64,000 nucleotides of DNA from Pantoea sp. 18069 (GTDB lineage Bacteria; Pseudomonadota; Gammaproteobacteria; Burkholderiales; Burkholderiaceae_C): positions 1-64,000 of the forward strand of contig NZ_CACSJA010000020.1 of assembly GCF_902706035.1 (NCBI RefSeq). Reading direction: 5' to 3'. Every line of letters begins with the position of its first letter. The first letter of the stretch is position 1. Of the stretch, positions 54,453 to 63,093 are shown piece after piece. The notes beneath the pieces were generated by a model, which searched no databases, was not told the origin of the DNA, and saw nothing but the letters and a program-made list of their open reading frames with translations. The position numbers and the translations under genes are program-made.

Positions 54453-55838
54453 TCACCACAGCGGCCTGCGTTGCAGCATGGCCTGGAATTTCTCGTGCAC
54501 CACGATGCCGCTGTTCAGACGCATCCAGGGGCTGGTGATGCCCGGATCGACGCTGAAGATGCGCCCCGGAGCGACGGTGATCTGCTCGGCGGTCAGATAT
54601 TCCGACAGCGCCAGCGAATCATCGAGCCCGTCGAAGCGCACCCACATGTAGAGGCTCTCCTGGGCATCGCAGAAAAAGTGCGCGCCGGCGTCGCCAAGCA
54701 GCTGGCGCGACTGGCGCGTGGCCTGGGCCACATGCGCCTTGAGCGCGCTGATGTGCTTGGCATAGGTGCGCTCGCGCAAGATGGTGTCGACCGTGCGCTC
54801 CGCATATTCCGAGCTGCTCACATGCACGATGGACTTGAGATCGGCGAGTTCGGACGCCATGTCGGCACTGCAGGCGAGAAAGCCCACACGCAGTGCCGCG
54901 GACAGCGACTTGGAAAACGAGCCTATGTAGATCGTGCGCTGCAACTGGTCCAGCGCCGACAGCCGCACCTGATCCTGCGGCTTGAGATCCGCCAGCGGGT
55001 CCATGTCGACCAGCAGCAGATTGTATTTTTCGGCCAATGCCAGCAGGCGCCTGGCCTTGTAGTCGCTGATGTCCGAGCCCGTGGGGTTGTGGCCCACGGA
55101 CTGCACGAAGAACAGCCGCGGGCGCTTGCGTATCAGCACCTGCTCGAGCACCTCGAGGTCCGGGCCGTCGGGCTGGCGCGGAATGCCGGCGATTTCCGCG
55201 CCATGCACCTTGAGCTTGGCAAACAGAAAGTAATAGCCCGGATCGTCGACCAGCACCGTCGCGCCCGGCGGAATCATGTAGCGCAGCACCAGGTCCATGG
55301 CCTGGTTGGCGCCATGGGTCATCAGGATCTGCCGTGGGTCGGTCTCTATGCCCAGGGCGCCGAGCTTGCGCACCAGTTGCTGGCGCAGCGGCAGGTAGCC
55401 GTAGCGGTTGCCATAGCTGAACAGCGCGCCCAGCCCGCCGCGCACCACCTTGTGGTGCACCCGGTCAAGGCGCGCGCCCGCGAGCCACTCGGGCGGCGGC
55501 ATGCCGTCGGCCGCGCGTATCGCCTGGGGGTCGTCCTTGAGCTGCTCGCGTATCAGCCAGACCCAATCCTTGGCACGGCCCAGGGCGTGGTCGGGGGTGT
55601 CCATGTCGCCCGGCGCGGCGATGTCCTTCACATAGAAGCCCGCGCCGCGCCGCGGCTCCACCAGCCCGCGCGCGACCAGCAACTCGAACGCGGCGATCAC
55701 CGTGTTCTTGCCATAGGCGCGCTCGCGCGTGATCTCGCGCAGCGACGGCAGCTTCTCGCCGACCTTGTAAGCACCCTGGCGGATTTCCCGCTCCAGGGAT
55801 TCGGCGAGGATCTTGAAACCCGCAAGCGTTGTGGACAT
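54453..55838 (-). CDS. MocR-type regulator (GntR helix-turn-helix fused to aminotransferase)
   Basis: A 461-residue MocR-family protein. A GntR winged helix covers residues 5-75 (LEREIRQGAYKVGEKLPSLR), and a PLP-dependent aminotransferase-fold domain follows with VQSVGHNPTGSDISDYKARR and the PLP lysine in IGSFSKSLSAALRVGF. Such proteins use PLP chemistry as a sensor. It diverges from the HMG-CoA reductase gene with about 117 bp between starts, so that gene is its likely target. Confidence 0.92.
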   Translation of the reverse strand: MSTTLAGFKILAESLEREIRQGAYKVGEKLPSLREITRERAYGKNTVIAAFELLVARGLVEPRRGAGFYVKDIAAPGDMDTPDHALGRAKDWVWLIREQLKDDPQAIRAADGMPPPEWLAGARLDRVHHKVVRGGLGALFSYGNRYGYLPLRQQLVRKLGALGIETDPRQILMTHGANQAMDLVLRYMIPPGATVLVDDPGYYFLFAKLKVHGAEIAGIPRQPDGPDLEVLEQVLIRKRPRLFFVQSVGHNPTGSDISDYKARRLLALAEKYNLLLVDMDPLADLKPQDQVRLSALDQLQRTIYIGSFSKSLSAALRVGFLACSADMASELADLKSIVHVSSSEYAERTVDTILRERTYAKHISALKAHVAQATRQSRQLLGDAGAHFFCDAQESLYMWVRFDGLDDSLALSEYLTAEQITVAPGRIFSVDPGITSPWMRLNSGIVVHEKFQAMLQRRPLW

Positions 55839-55955
55839 GGATCTGTTCTCAATAACTGTACCTGCTGCAAAGGGTACAGCACGCCTAAAGTAACAGGCAG
55901 TCCCGCTTCGCCGGGAATACCCTGATCCACCCTCACCTGCGCCCCAAGGATTTTC

Positions 55956-57233
55956 ATGACCCGTGACTCCCGCCTGCCCAATATGCGCTCCATGACTCCG
56001 CTCGAGCGCCTGAACCGCGTCGCCGAAGCCGCCGGCCTCGATGCGCAGGACCGCCAACTGCTCGCGCAAGCTGGCGCCCTGCCCCTGGACGTGGCCGATG
56101 GGATGATTGAAAACGTCGTCGGCACATTCGAGCTGCCGCTGGGCATCGCCAGCAATTTCCTGGTCAACGGCAAGAACGTGCTCGTGCCCATGGTGGTCGA
56201 AGAGCCTTCGGTCGTGGCCGCGGCCTCGTTCATGGCCAAGCTCGCGCGCGACAGCGGCGGTTTCTTCACCTCGTCCACGGCGCCGCTGATGCGCGCCCAG
56301 ATCCAGATCGTGGGCATGACCGACCCCTATGGCGTGCGCCAGATCGTGCTGGAAAACAAGGCCGAGATCATCGCGCGCGCCAACGCCAGGGACACGGTGC
56401 TGATCGGCCTGGGCGGCGGCTGCAAGGACATCGAAGTCCATGTGTTCGACAGCACGCCGCGCGGCCCCATGGTGGTCGCCCACCTGATCGTCGACGTGCG
56501 CGACGCGATGGGCGCGAACACGGTGAACACCATGGCGGAAACGGTGTCGGCCTATATCGAGCAGATCACATCGGCCACGGTGCGCCTGCGCATCCTGTCC
56601 AACCTCGCCGATCTGCGCCTGGCACGTGCGCGCGTGACGCTTTCGCCCCAGACCCTGGCCACCGCGCAGTACAGCGGCAGCGAAGTCATCGAAGGCGTGC
56701 TCGATGCCTACACGTTCGCCAAGATCGACCCCTACCGCGCGGCCACGCACAACAAGGGCATCATGAACGGCATAGACCCGGTGATCGTCGCCACGGGCAA
56801 CGACTGGCGCGCGGTCGAAGCCGGCGCCCACGCCTACGCCGCGCAGTCGGGCCGCTACACCTCGCTCACGCGCTGGGAAAAGAACCGCGACGGCCACCTG
56901 GTCGGCAGCATCGAGCTGCCCATGCCCGTGGGCCTGGTCGGCGGCGCCACCAAGACCCACCCGCTGGCGCGCTGGGCGCTGCGCGTGATGCAGGTGCAAA
57001 GCGCGCAGGAGCTCGGCGAAATCGCCGCGGCCGTGGGCCTGGCGCAGAACCTGGGCGCGCTGCGCGCACTGTCGACCGAAGGCATTCAGCGCGGCCACAT
57101 GGCATTGCATGCACGCAACATCGCCCTGCTCGCGGGCGCGTCCGGCGGCGATATCCAGCGCATTGCGGCGCAGATGGCACAGGAAAAGAATGTCAGTGTG
57201 GACCGGGCGAAGGCGTTGTTGGCTGGCGTATAA
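55956..57233 (+). CDS. mvaA: Class II HMG-CoA reductase, degradative
   Basis: A 425-residue class II HMG-CoA reductase. It interconverts 3-hydroxy-3-methylglutaryl-CoA and mevalonate with NAD(H); class II bacterial enzymes often work in mevalonate degradation. The catalytic residues fall at the positions numbered in the Pseudomonas mevalonii enzyme: Glu83, Lys267 (THNKGIMNG), Asp283 (ATGNDWRA) and His381 ([11 protein letters not shown]). [13 protein letters not shown] is the HMG-binding block. No mevalonate kinase or HMG-CoA lyase is adjacent. An AAGGAT ribosome site precedes the ATG. Confidence 0.93.
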   Translation: MTRDSRLPNMRSMTPLERLNRVAEAAGLDAQDRQLLAQAGALPLDVADGMIENVVGTFELPLGIASNFLVNGKNVLVPMVVEEPSVVAAASFMAKLARDSGGFFTSSTAPLMRAQIQIVGMTDPYGVRQIVLENKAEIIARANARDTVLIGLGGGCKDIEVHVFDSTPRGPMVVAHLIVDVRDAMGANTVNTMAETVSAYIEQITSATVRLRILSNLADLRLARARVTLSPQTLATAQYSGSEVIEGVLDAYTFAKIDPYRAATHNKGIMNGIDPVIVATGNDWRAVEAGAHAYAAQSGRYTSLTRWEKNRDGHLVGSIELPMPVGLVGGATKTHPLARWALRVMQVQSAQELGEIAAAVGLAQNLGALRALSTEGIQRGHMALHARNIALLAGASGGDIQRIAAQMAQEKNVSVDRAKALLAGV

Positions 57234-57241
57234 AAACGCGG

Positions 57242-57295
57242 ATGAACGGCATGTACTCATGCCTTGAGCGCAGGCCGTTCATCCTTCGACGGGCT
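57242..57295 (+). repeat. REP-like repeat, copy 1
   Basis: A 54-bp unit (with CTTGAGCGCAGGCCGTTCAT and CCTTCGACGGGCTCT) is repeated with high identity at 57402-57455. It continues as uninterrupted repeat-family sequence. It lies just after the HMG-CoA reductase stop and may serve transcription or mRNA ends. Confidence 0.75.
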
Positions 57296-57377
57296 CTCAA
57301 GAAACAGCTTTTTTTGTCAAATAAATCAATGACTTAGAAGGTGGCCGATTTTGGCAAACGGCGGCAAAACAGTGACC

Positions 57378-57455
57378 CGTTCGTGGTGAGCTTGTCGAAC
57401 CATGAACGACCCGTCCTCATGCTTTGAGCGCAGGCCGTTCACCCTTCGACAGGCT
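57378..57455 (+). repeat. REP-like repeat, copy 2, interrupted by the IS110 element
   Basis: CGTTCGTGGTGAGCTTGTCG and the inverted CATGAACG (57378-57408) make a palindrome-like unit, followed by the second copy of the 54-bp repeat (57402-57455). It stops at CTTCGACAGGCT, after which the IS110 element begins. The lost half (CAGGACGAACGGGG) reappears at 58674, directly behind the element. Confidence 0.78.
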
Positions 57456-57499
57456 TGTATGGTTGAGTCTCCATCAACCAAACTTCAAGAAAGGGCGAG

Positions 57500-57665
57500 G
57501 AGCCGGGATGGAGGGACATCGACAGGCTTCGGCCGTTGCTTAAGACCCAACGGACCGACTAACTGAGTCACAACCCCATCCCTGCGCCGAGCGTCAATAA
57601 GGAACCTGGCGACGTCTTCTGCTCAATGCAGTCTCGATCGCCAATTCTTGCAAGCTCACGCCGAC
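57500..57665 (+). ncRNA. Candidate bridge RNA of the IS110 element
   Basis: The 5' non-coding region can fold into two internal-loop hairpins. Target loop: stem GGGATGG/CCATCCC (57505, 57576), inner hairpin CCGTTG/CAACGG (57533, 57548), left guide TCGACAGGCT (57519-57528), identical to the left target at 57446-57455, and right guide CTGAG (57563-57567), complementary to CTCAG at 58672-58676. Donor loop: outer stem GAGC/GCTC (57589, 57654), inner stem GGCGA/TCGCC (57608, 57638), left guide GAACCT (57602), identical to the element end at 58668, and right guide CAAG (57651), complementary to CTTG at 57454. This is the layout published for IS621. Confidence 0.75.
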
Positions 57666-57699
57666 AGCAGGGTCCACCCCGGCACTCGTATTTTGAGCG

Positions 57700-58656
57700 A
57701 TGAAGAACCAACAAGCTACTGAATTTGTTGGCGTGGATGTAGCAAGCGCCCACTTGGATGTCGCCGTGTACGGGCAGTCCAGCGTGCAACGATATGACAA
57801 TACAGTCGAAGGCATCACCAAACTGCTGCGCACTCTGCGCCGTGGCTGCGTGCTGGGACTTGAGTCGACCGGCCGCTATCACACGGCGCTGGCACAGGCC
57901 GCACATGCTGCGGGCCTGCGTGTTTATGTTCTCAACCCTCTGGATGCGCGCCGCTACGCGCAGTCAGTCGGCCAACGCGGCAAGACCGACCGCATCGATG
58001 CGCTTGTCCTGGCCCGCTACGTCTGCCGCGAGCATGAGCAACTGCGCCAGTGGCAGCCGCCCACAGCCAGCCAAGCCCAACTGCGTGAGCTCATTACTCA
58101 CCGGGCGACCTTGGTTCGCCAGCGCAGCGCACTGAAGCAGGCCGGCAGCCACAACGAGATGCTCACGCAGCTGAACGCGCCGGTGCTCAAGGCGCTGAAG
58201 GAAGCTATCGAGCACATCGATACGCAACTGACCGCGATCATCAAAGCTGACCCACCAAGCCGCCAGGCATTCGAGCACATCACCTCGGTGCCCGGGCTGG
58301 GGCTGGTCTGCGGATCGCTGCTGGTAATGCTCTTCGGGAGCATGCAGCAGCCCAGTGCCAATGCGGTCATCGCCTTCACCGGACTGGATCCGCGCCCCAA
58401 CGACTCGGGTAAGAAGACGGGCCAACGGCGCTTGTCCAAGAGGGGCTGGCCGGAGAGCCGGCGCCTTCTGTACGTAGCTGCGATGTCAGCCGCCCGTACC
58501 AAGACCTGGAAGGAGTTCTATCTTGCCCAGCGCGAGAAAGGACTGAGCACGACAGCTGCGCTGATCGTGCTCGCCCGAAAACTCCTGCGCGTGGCGTATT
58601 CGCTGTTCATGCAGCAAAACAACTTCGATGGCTCACGGGTGGCCATTAAGGGTTGA
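57700..58656 (+). CDS. IS110-family transposase (DEDD recombinase)
   Basis: A 318-residue RNA-guided recombinase. The N-terminal RuvC-like domain has the DEDD acidic residues Asp13 (FVGVDVAS), Glu55 (LGLESTGRYH), Asp97 and Asp100 (GKTDRIDALVLAR). The C-terminal transposase_20 domain has the catalytic serine in LDPRPNDSGKKTGQRRLSKR (Ser236). Full length, no frameshift, so the element is probably active. The ATG at 57700 is preceded by a TTTTGAGCG leader; an upstream start is not needed. Confidence 0.95.
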   Translation: MKNQQATEFVGVDVASAHLDVAVYGQSSVQRYDNTVEGITKLLRTLRRGCVLGLESTGRYHTALAQAAHAAGLRVYVLNPLDARRYAQSVGQRGKTDRIDALVLARYVCREHEQLRQWQPPTASQAQLRELITHRATLVRQRSALKQAGSHNEMLTQLNAPVLKALKEAIEHIDTQLTAIIKADPPSRQAFEHITSVPGLGLVCGSLLVMLFGSMQQPSANAVIAFTGLDPRPNDSGKKTGQRRLSKRGWPESRRLLYVAAMSAARTKTWKEFYLAQREKGLSTTAALIVLARKLLRVAYSLFMQQNNFDGSRVAIKG

Positions 58657-58673
58657 CGAAAACCATAGAACCT

Positions 58674-58871
58674 CAGGACGAACGGGGATTTTGAAGCCCG
58701 CTGTTTCTTTTGAACGCCTTGCGAGACTTCGGCTCGCTTACCGCGCTAAGCACGAACGGGTTTTGGAGGATATCTGGTGGTTCCTGGCGCGGCGGAGAAA
58801 TCCGCTCGGGCTGAGCTTGCCTCGCCGGCCGCGTCGAAGCCCCGGTATTCAACAGACCCGGCGGCATCTCC
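58674..58871. other. Short intergenic segment with repeat remnants
   Basis: Begins with the second half of the interrupted REP-like repeat (CAGGACGAACGGGG) and contains another CACGAACGGG near 58751. No gene supported. Confidence 0.5.
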
Positions 58872-60503
58872 TCACCCGCGCTTCTTCATCCCCCGCAAAT
58901 CCAGCATCCCCGCCACCTGTCGCGGATCGATGCCGCGCGCGAAGATCGCATGCTTCTGGATTTTCTGCGTGCCCGTGGTCGGAATCTGCGGCGTGAACCA
59001 GATCCAGCCCGGCGCCTTGTAATAGGCCATGGCGCGGTGGCAATGCTGGAAAATCTGCTGCGCCAGAGCAGCTTGATCGCGGCCCGGCACGCCGGCCTTG
59101 AGCACGATGCAGGCCAGCACCTCTTCTTCGCGCACTTCATCGGCCACGGCCATCACCGCCGCCTGCTCGACCCAGGGGTGGGTCAGCAGCATGGCTTCGA
59201 CTTCGGCCGCCGCGATGTTCTCGCCCGAACGCCGGATGATGTTCTTGCGCCGGTCGACGAAATGGAACATGCCGCCGGCGTCACGCACCACCATGTCGCC
59301 GGTATGGAACCAGCCGCCGCGCCAGGCGCTTTCGGTGGCCGCGGGGTCGTCCAGGTATTCGCTGAAGAAGTCCTTGCGCGGCGTCTCTTCGGAATGGCGA
59401 ATCACCAGTTCGCCCGGCGTTCCGTCGGGCACTTCCTGGTCGAGATCGTCGACGGCGCGCGCCTGCACGCCCTCGACCGCGCAGCCGAACGCGCGGCTGC
59501 CGACCTGGCGGGGCGCATGGCAATCGACCATGATGCGCACCATCTCGGTCATGCCCCAGAGTTCGAGCAGCGGAAAACCGAAGCGCTCCTCGAACGCCGC
59601 ATGCAGCTGGGGCTCGACGCCCGCGCCAAAGCCAAAGCGCACGCAATGCGTCTTGTCTTCTTCGGACGGCGGCTGGAGCAGCAGCAGTTGGATCACGACG
59701 CCGAGATAATGGACGATGGTCGCGCGCGTCTGGCGCACTTCCTGCCACCAGCGCGACGGCTGGAAACGGTCGGTCTGCACCTGGCAGCCGCCGGTCAGCA
59801 GCATGCAGTAGAACGACAGGATAGACGCGTTCACATGGAACAGCGGCAGCGGGTTGTAAAGCCTCTCCGCGCCTTCGCGGATGCTCGCCAGGCCGCCGCG
59901 CGTCGCATAGGCGTGGCCTGCGGCGACTTCGTAGTGGTGCGACAGCACGCAGCCCTTGGGCCGGCCCGTGGTGCCCGACGTGTAGAGAATGCTCGCCGGT
60001 GTATCGGGCCCCACCTGCCCGGCCTGTGCAGGGCGCACCGCCGCGGGCAGGCCCAGCGCCCACTGCTGCCAGATAGCGACCGCGGGCCGGTGCCGGCTTT
60101 CGCGCAGCGCGGCCTCAGTCGCATCGGCATGGCTTTCGAGCACCAGCAGCAAGTCGAGCTGCGCATGGTCGATCAGATAGGCGAACTCGCCCGGGCGGTA
60201 GTCGGGATTGACGGGTACGCAGCAGACGCCCAGCGCATTGAGCGCGAGCTTGTGCAGCATGTGCTCGGGCCGGCTTTCAAGCAGCAGGCCCACGCGGTGG
60301 CCCAGGCCATAGCCGGCCTGCTGGTAGTCGCGCATCAGCGCCCTGACCTGCGCGGCCGCATCGCCGTAGCTGATCTCGTAGCCCTCGGGATGGTAGCTGC
60401 GCGCCGGGTTGGCCGGCACGGCCATCAGGCTGTTGGCGGCGTAGGTTTGTGCAGCCTGGAAAAACACTTCGCCAATGCTGCTCGCATCATGGATGGCAAT
60501 CAC
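58872..60503 (-). CDS. AMP-forming acyl-CoA synthetase (CaiC-like)
   Basis: A 543-residue member of the ANL superfamily that activates a carboxylic acid with ATP and joins it to CoA. The AMP-binding motif is SILYTSGTTGRPKGCVLSHH; GWFHTGDMVVRDAGGMFHFV and the hinge VDRRKNIIRRSGENI follow, and a C-terminal catalytic lysine is likely in TGTQKIQKHA. It resembles carnitine/crotonobetaine CoA ligases but the acid cannot be named. It follows the ABC transporter genes on the same strand by 15 bp, so the transporter probably imports its substrate (inference). Confidence 0.88.
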   Translation of the reverse strand: MIAIHDASSIGEVFFQAAQTYAANSLMAVPANPARSYHPEGYEISYGDAAAQVRALMRDYQQAGYGLGHRVGLLLESRPEHMLHKLALNALGVCCVPVNPDYRPGEFAYLIDHAQLDLLLVLESHADATEAALRESRHRPAVAIWQQWALGLPAAVRPAQAGQVGPDTPASILYTSGTTGRPKGCVLSHHYEVAAGHAYATRGGLASIREGAERLYNPLPLFHVNASILSFYCMLLTGGCQVQTDRFQPSRWWQEVRQTRATIVHYLGVVIQLLLLQPPSEEDKTHCVRFGFGAGVEPQLHAAFEERFGFPLLELWGMTEMVRIMVDCHAPRQVGSRAFGCAVEGVQARAVDDLDQEVPDGTPGELVIRHSEETPRKDFFSEYLDDPAATESAWRGGWFHTGDMVVRDAGGMFHFVDRRKNIIRRSGENIAAAEVEAMLLTHPWVEQAAVMAVADEVREEEVLACIVLKAGVPGRDQAALAQQIFQHCHRAMAYYKAPGWIWFTPQIPTTGTQKIQKHAIFARGIDPRQVAGMLDLRGMKKRG

Positions 60504-60518
60504 ACGGAGTCCTTACAT

Positions 60519-61244
60519 TCAATGGCTGCCAAGATAAGCCGCCCGGATTTTCGGGTCGGCGCGCAGCGCCTTGCCGCCGCCCTGCATCGTGATGCAACCG
60601 GTTTCAAGCACATAGGCGCGATCGGCCACGGCCAGCGCCTGGTTGGCCATCTGCTCGACGAGCAGGATCGTGACGTCCTTTTGCTGCAGGCCGCGGATGA
60701 TGGCGAAGATCTCCTTGACGATCAGCGGCGCAAGGCCCAGCGAAGGCTCGTCGAGCAGCAGCAGCTTGGGCCTGGCCATCAGCGCGCGTGCGATCGCCAG
60801 CATCTGCTGCTCGCCCCCCGACATCGTTCCCGCCATCTGGTCCTGGCGCTCGCGCAGCCGCGGGAACGCGTCGAACTGGGCCTCGATATCGGCGTCGATG
60901 GCCTGACGGCCCACCTTGCGGTGGTAGGCGCCCAGGATCAGGTTGTCCCTCACCGTCTGGTCGGCAAACACCTGGCGGCCTTCGGGCGACTGCGCGATGC
61001 CCATCGCGACGCGCTGATGGCCGGGCAGGCGCGTGATGTCCTGGCCGTCGAACACGATGGAGCCGCTGCTGGCGGGCTCCAGGCCCGACAGCGCTTTCAT
61101 CAGCGTGCTTTTTCCCGCGCCGTTGCCGCCGATCATGGTGACGATTTCGCCCGCATGCACTTCGAGGCTGATGCCGCGCAAGGCCTGCACCGCGCCGTAG
61201 TGCACCTGCAGATCGGTGACTTTGAGCAAGGCTTTCTCAGACAT
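60519..61244 (-). CDS. livF: Branched-chain-type ABC transporter ATPase LivF
   Basis: A 241-residue ATPase of the LivF group. Walker A IGGNGAGKSTLMKAL, signature TMSGGEQQMLAIARAL, Walker B LLLLDEPSLGLAP. The ATG at 61244 overlaps the preceding livM-livG gene by eight bases. With LivG it powers uptake by a HAAT-type transporter for amino acids or other carboxylates such as amides or aromatic acids. Confidence 0.94.
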   Translation of the reverse strand: MSEKALLKVTDLQVHYGAVQALRGISLEVHAGEIVTMIGGNGAGKSTLMKALSGLEPASSGSIVFDGQDITRLPGHQRVAMGIAQSPEGRQVFADQTVRDNLILGAYHRKVGRQAIDADIEAQFDAFPRLRERQDQMAGTMSGGEQQMLAIARALMARPKLLLLDEPSLGLAPLIVKEIFAIIRGLQQKDVTILLVEQMANQALAVADRAYVLETGCITMQGGGKALRADPKIRAAYLGSH

Positions 61245-63093
61245 GGCTTTCTCCCAGGCCCACGGGGCCGCGCGAAGCTGCAGGCGCCGGGTGCGGCACT
61301 GCGTCTCCTTCATCGTCGTCATCGGTGCCCAGATAGGCCGCAATCACGCGCGGGTTGCTTTGCACCGCGAGCGGCACGCCCTCGGCGATCTTTTCGCCGT
61401 AATCGAGCACGATCACATGGTCGGAAATGGCCATCACCAGGTCCATATGGTGTTCGATCAGCAAGATGGTGATTCCCAGATCGCGGATGCTGCGTATCAC
61501 TTCCACGAGCTCCGCCGTTTCCTGGGGATTGAGGCCCGCGGCCGGCTCATCGAGCAGCAGCAGCGTGGGGCGCGTGGCGAGTGCACGCGCCAGCTCCACG
61601 CGCCGCTGCAGGCCGTACGGCAGGCTGCCGGCGAGCGCGCGCGCATGCTCCTGCAGGCCGAGGAACTGCAGAATTTCCAGCGACTCGGCCGTGGCCTTGG
61701 CTTCGTCGCGGGACGCCGCGGGCAGGCCCAGCAGATACGGCCAGAAGCCGGTGCGGATATGCTGGTGCAGGCCCACCTTCACGTTGTCTATCACCGACAT
61801 GTCGGCAAACAGCTTGAGGTTCTGGAACGTGCGCCCCAGGCCCATGTTGCAGATCCGGTAGACGGGTCGCCCGACGATGCTCTTGCCGCGAAACTCTATG
61901 GAGCCCTTGCTCGGCGGCACGATGCCCGACAGGATGTTGAGCAGCGTGGTCTTGCCCGCGCCGTTCGGGCCGATCAGCGAATGCACATGGCCCGACTGGA
62001 TCTCGATGTCCAGGTTGTTGGTCGGCACCACGCCACCATAGGCCTTGTACAGGCCTTGCGTGCGCAGCAGCACTTCGCCGCTGGCCAGGGCATCGCTTTG
62101 CACATGCGAACGCCAGGGGGCGATGGGCGCGCGCTCTGGCCCCACGGCCCGGCGGTCGTACCAGCGCACGCGGCGAAACAGTGCCGACAGCGCGCCCGAC
62201 AATCCATTGGGCATCGCATACAGCGCGAACAGCAGCAGTGCGCCATAGGTGAAATGCTGCACGCCCGGCCAGCGCGCGAGAAACGCATCGAGCAGCGTCA
62301 GCACCACGGCGCCGAGCAGCGGCCCGTATACCGAGCGCCCGCCAAACAGCACGATCAGCAAAAAGAAGACCGACAGGTTGAAGGTGATGAAGTCGGAATT
62401 GATGTACTGGTTCTGCTGGGTGATCAGCGCGCCCGCGAAGCCGCAGGTCACGGCGCTGATCACGAAGGCCAGCACCTTGTACTTGTAGACGCTCACGCCC
62501 ACGCTTTCCGCGGCCACTTCAGCCGTGTTGACCGCCATGAACGCCCGGCCATACTTGCCGCGCAGCAGAAAGCGCAGCATCAGATGGGCTGCGATGCCCA
62601 GCGCCAGCACCACCCAGACCCATTGCCGCGCATCGAGCGGCTCGCCGCCGAACGTCAGCGGCAGCACGCCGTAGATGCCCTGCTGGCCGGCAAACACATC
62701 CTGCCACTCGGAGACCACCTTCTCCACCACCACGCCAAAACCGATGGTCACCATCGCCAGCGCCGGGCCCTTGACGCGCAGCGCGGGCAAGGCAATCACC
62801 ACGCCGAACACCGCGGCCATCACGCCTGCGGCCACAAACGCGAGCCAGGGGTTCCAGCCGAGCTTGGCCGTGAGCAGCGCGGCCGTGTAGGCTCCCACGG
62901 CAAACAGCCCCGCATGGCCCAGCGACTTCTGTCCGGCATAGCCGACCAGCACGTTCAGCCCCGCGGCGGCAAGATAGTTCACGCCGATCAGGAACAGGAC
63001 CTTGAGATAGAAACCGTTGTCGGTGACCAGCGGAATCAGCCCCACCAGGGCCGCAAAGGCAATGATGCCCAAAAGATGCTTGTACTGGCTCAT
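61237..63093 (-). CDS. Fused permease-ATPase LivM-LivG
   Basis: A 618-residue fusion. Residues about 1-310 form a LivM permease with around ten helices (VGYAGQKSLGHAGLFAVGAY, YINSDFITFNLSVFFLLIVL). After a linker of about 45 residues, a LivG ATPase domain follows (about 355-600) with IGPNGAGKTTLLNILSG, GLGRTFQNLKLF and LARALATRPTLLLLDEPAAG. Such fusions are common in Burkholderiales HAAT transporters. Start overlaps livH by one base. Confidence 0.93.
   Translation of the reverse strand: MSQYKHLLGIIAFAALVGLIPLVTDNGFYLKVLFLIGVNYLAAAGLNVLVGYAGQKSLGHAGLFAVGAYTAALLTAKLGWNPWLAFVAAGVMAAVFGVVIALPALRVKGPALAMVTIGFGVVVEKVVSEWQDVFAGQQGIYGVLPLTFGGEPLDARQWVWVVLALGIAAHLMLRFLLRGKYGRAFMAVNTAEVAAESVGVSVYKYKVLAFVISAVTCGFAGALITQQNQYINSDFITFNLSVFFLLIVLFGGRSVYGPLLGAVVLTLLDAFLARWPGVQHFTYGALLLFALYAMPNGLSGALSALFRRVRWYDRRAVGPERAPIAPWRSHVQSDALASGEVLLRTQGLYKAYGGVVPTNNLDIEIQSGHVHSLIGPNGAGKTTLLNILSGIVPPSKGSIEFRGKSIVGRPVYRICNMGLGRTFQNLKLFADMSVIDNVKVGLHQHIRTGFWPYLLGLPAASRDEAKATAESLEILQFLGLQEHARALAGSLPYGLQRRVELARALATRPTLLLLDEPAAGLNPQETAELVEVIRSIRDLGITILLIEHHMDLVMAISDHVIVLDYGEKIAEGVPLAVQSNPRVIAAYLGTDDDDEGDAVPHPAPAASRGPVGLGESHV

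Larger units (their letters stand above)
57456..58673 (+). mobile_element. IS110-family insertion sequence (intact)
   Basis: A 1218-bp element. Both ends were located from the interrupted repeat: the target reads CCTTCGACAGG-CT-CAGGACGAACGG, with the CT dinucleotide present at 57454 and again at 58672. The element has no long terminal inverted repeats, only short subterminal AACCATA/TATGGTT (58661 and 57458). There are 244 bp of non-coding sequence before the transposase and 17 bp after it, the layout of IS110-group (not IS1111-group) elements. No target duplication beyond the CT core. Insertion into a REP-type repeat is a known preference of this family. Confidence 0.9.
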
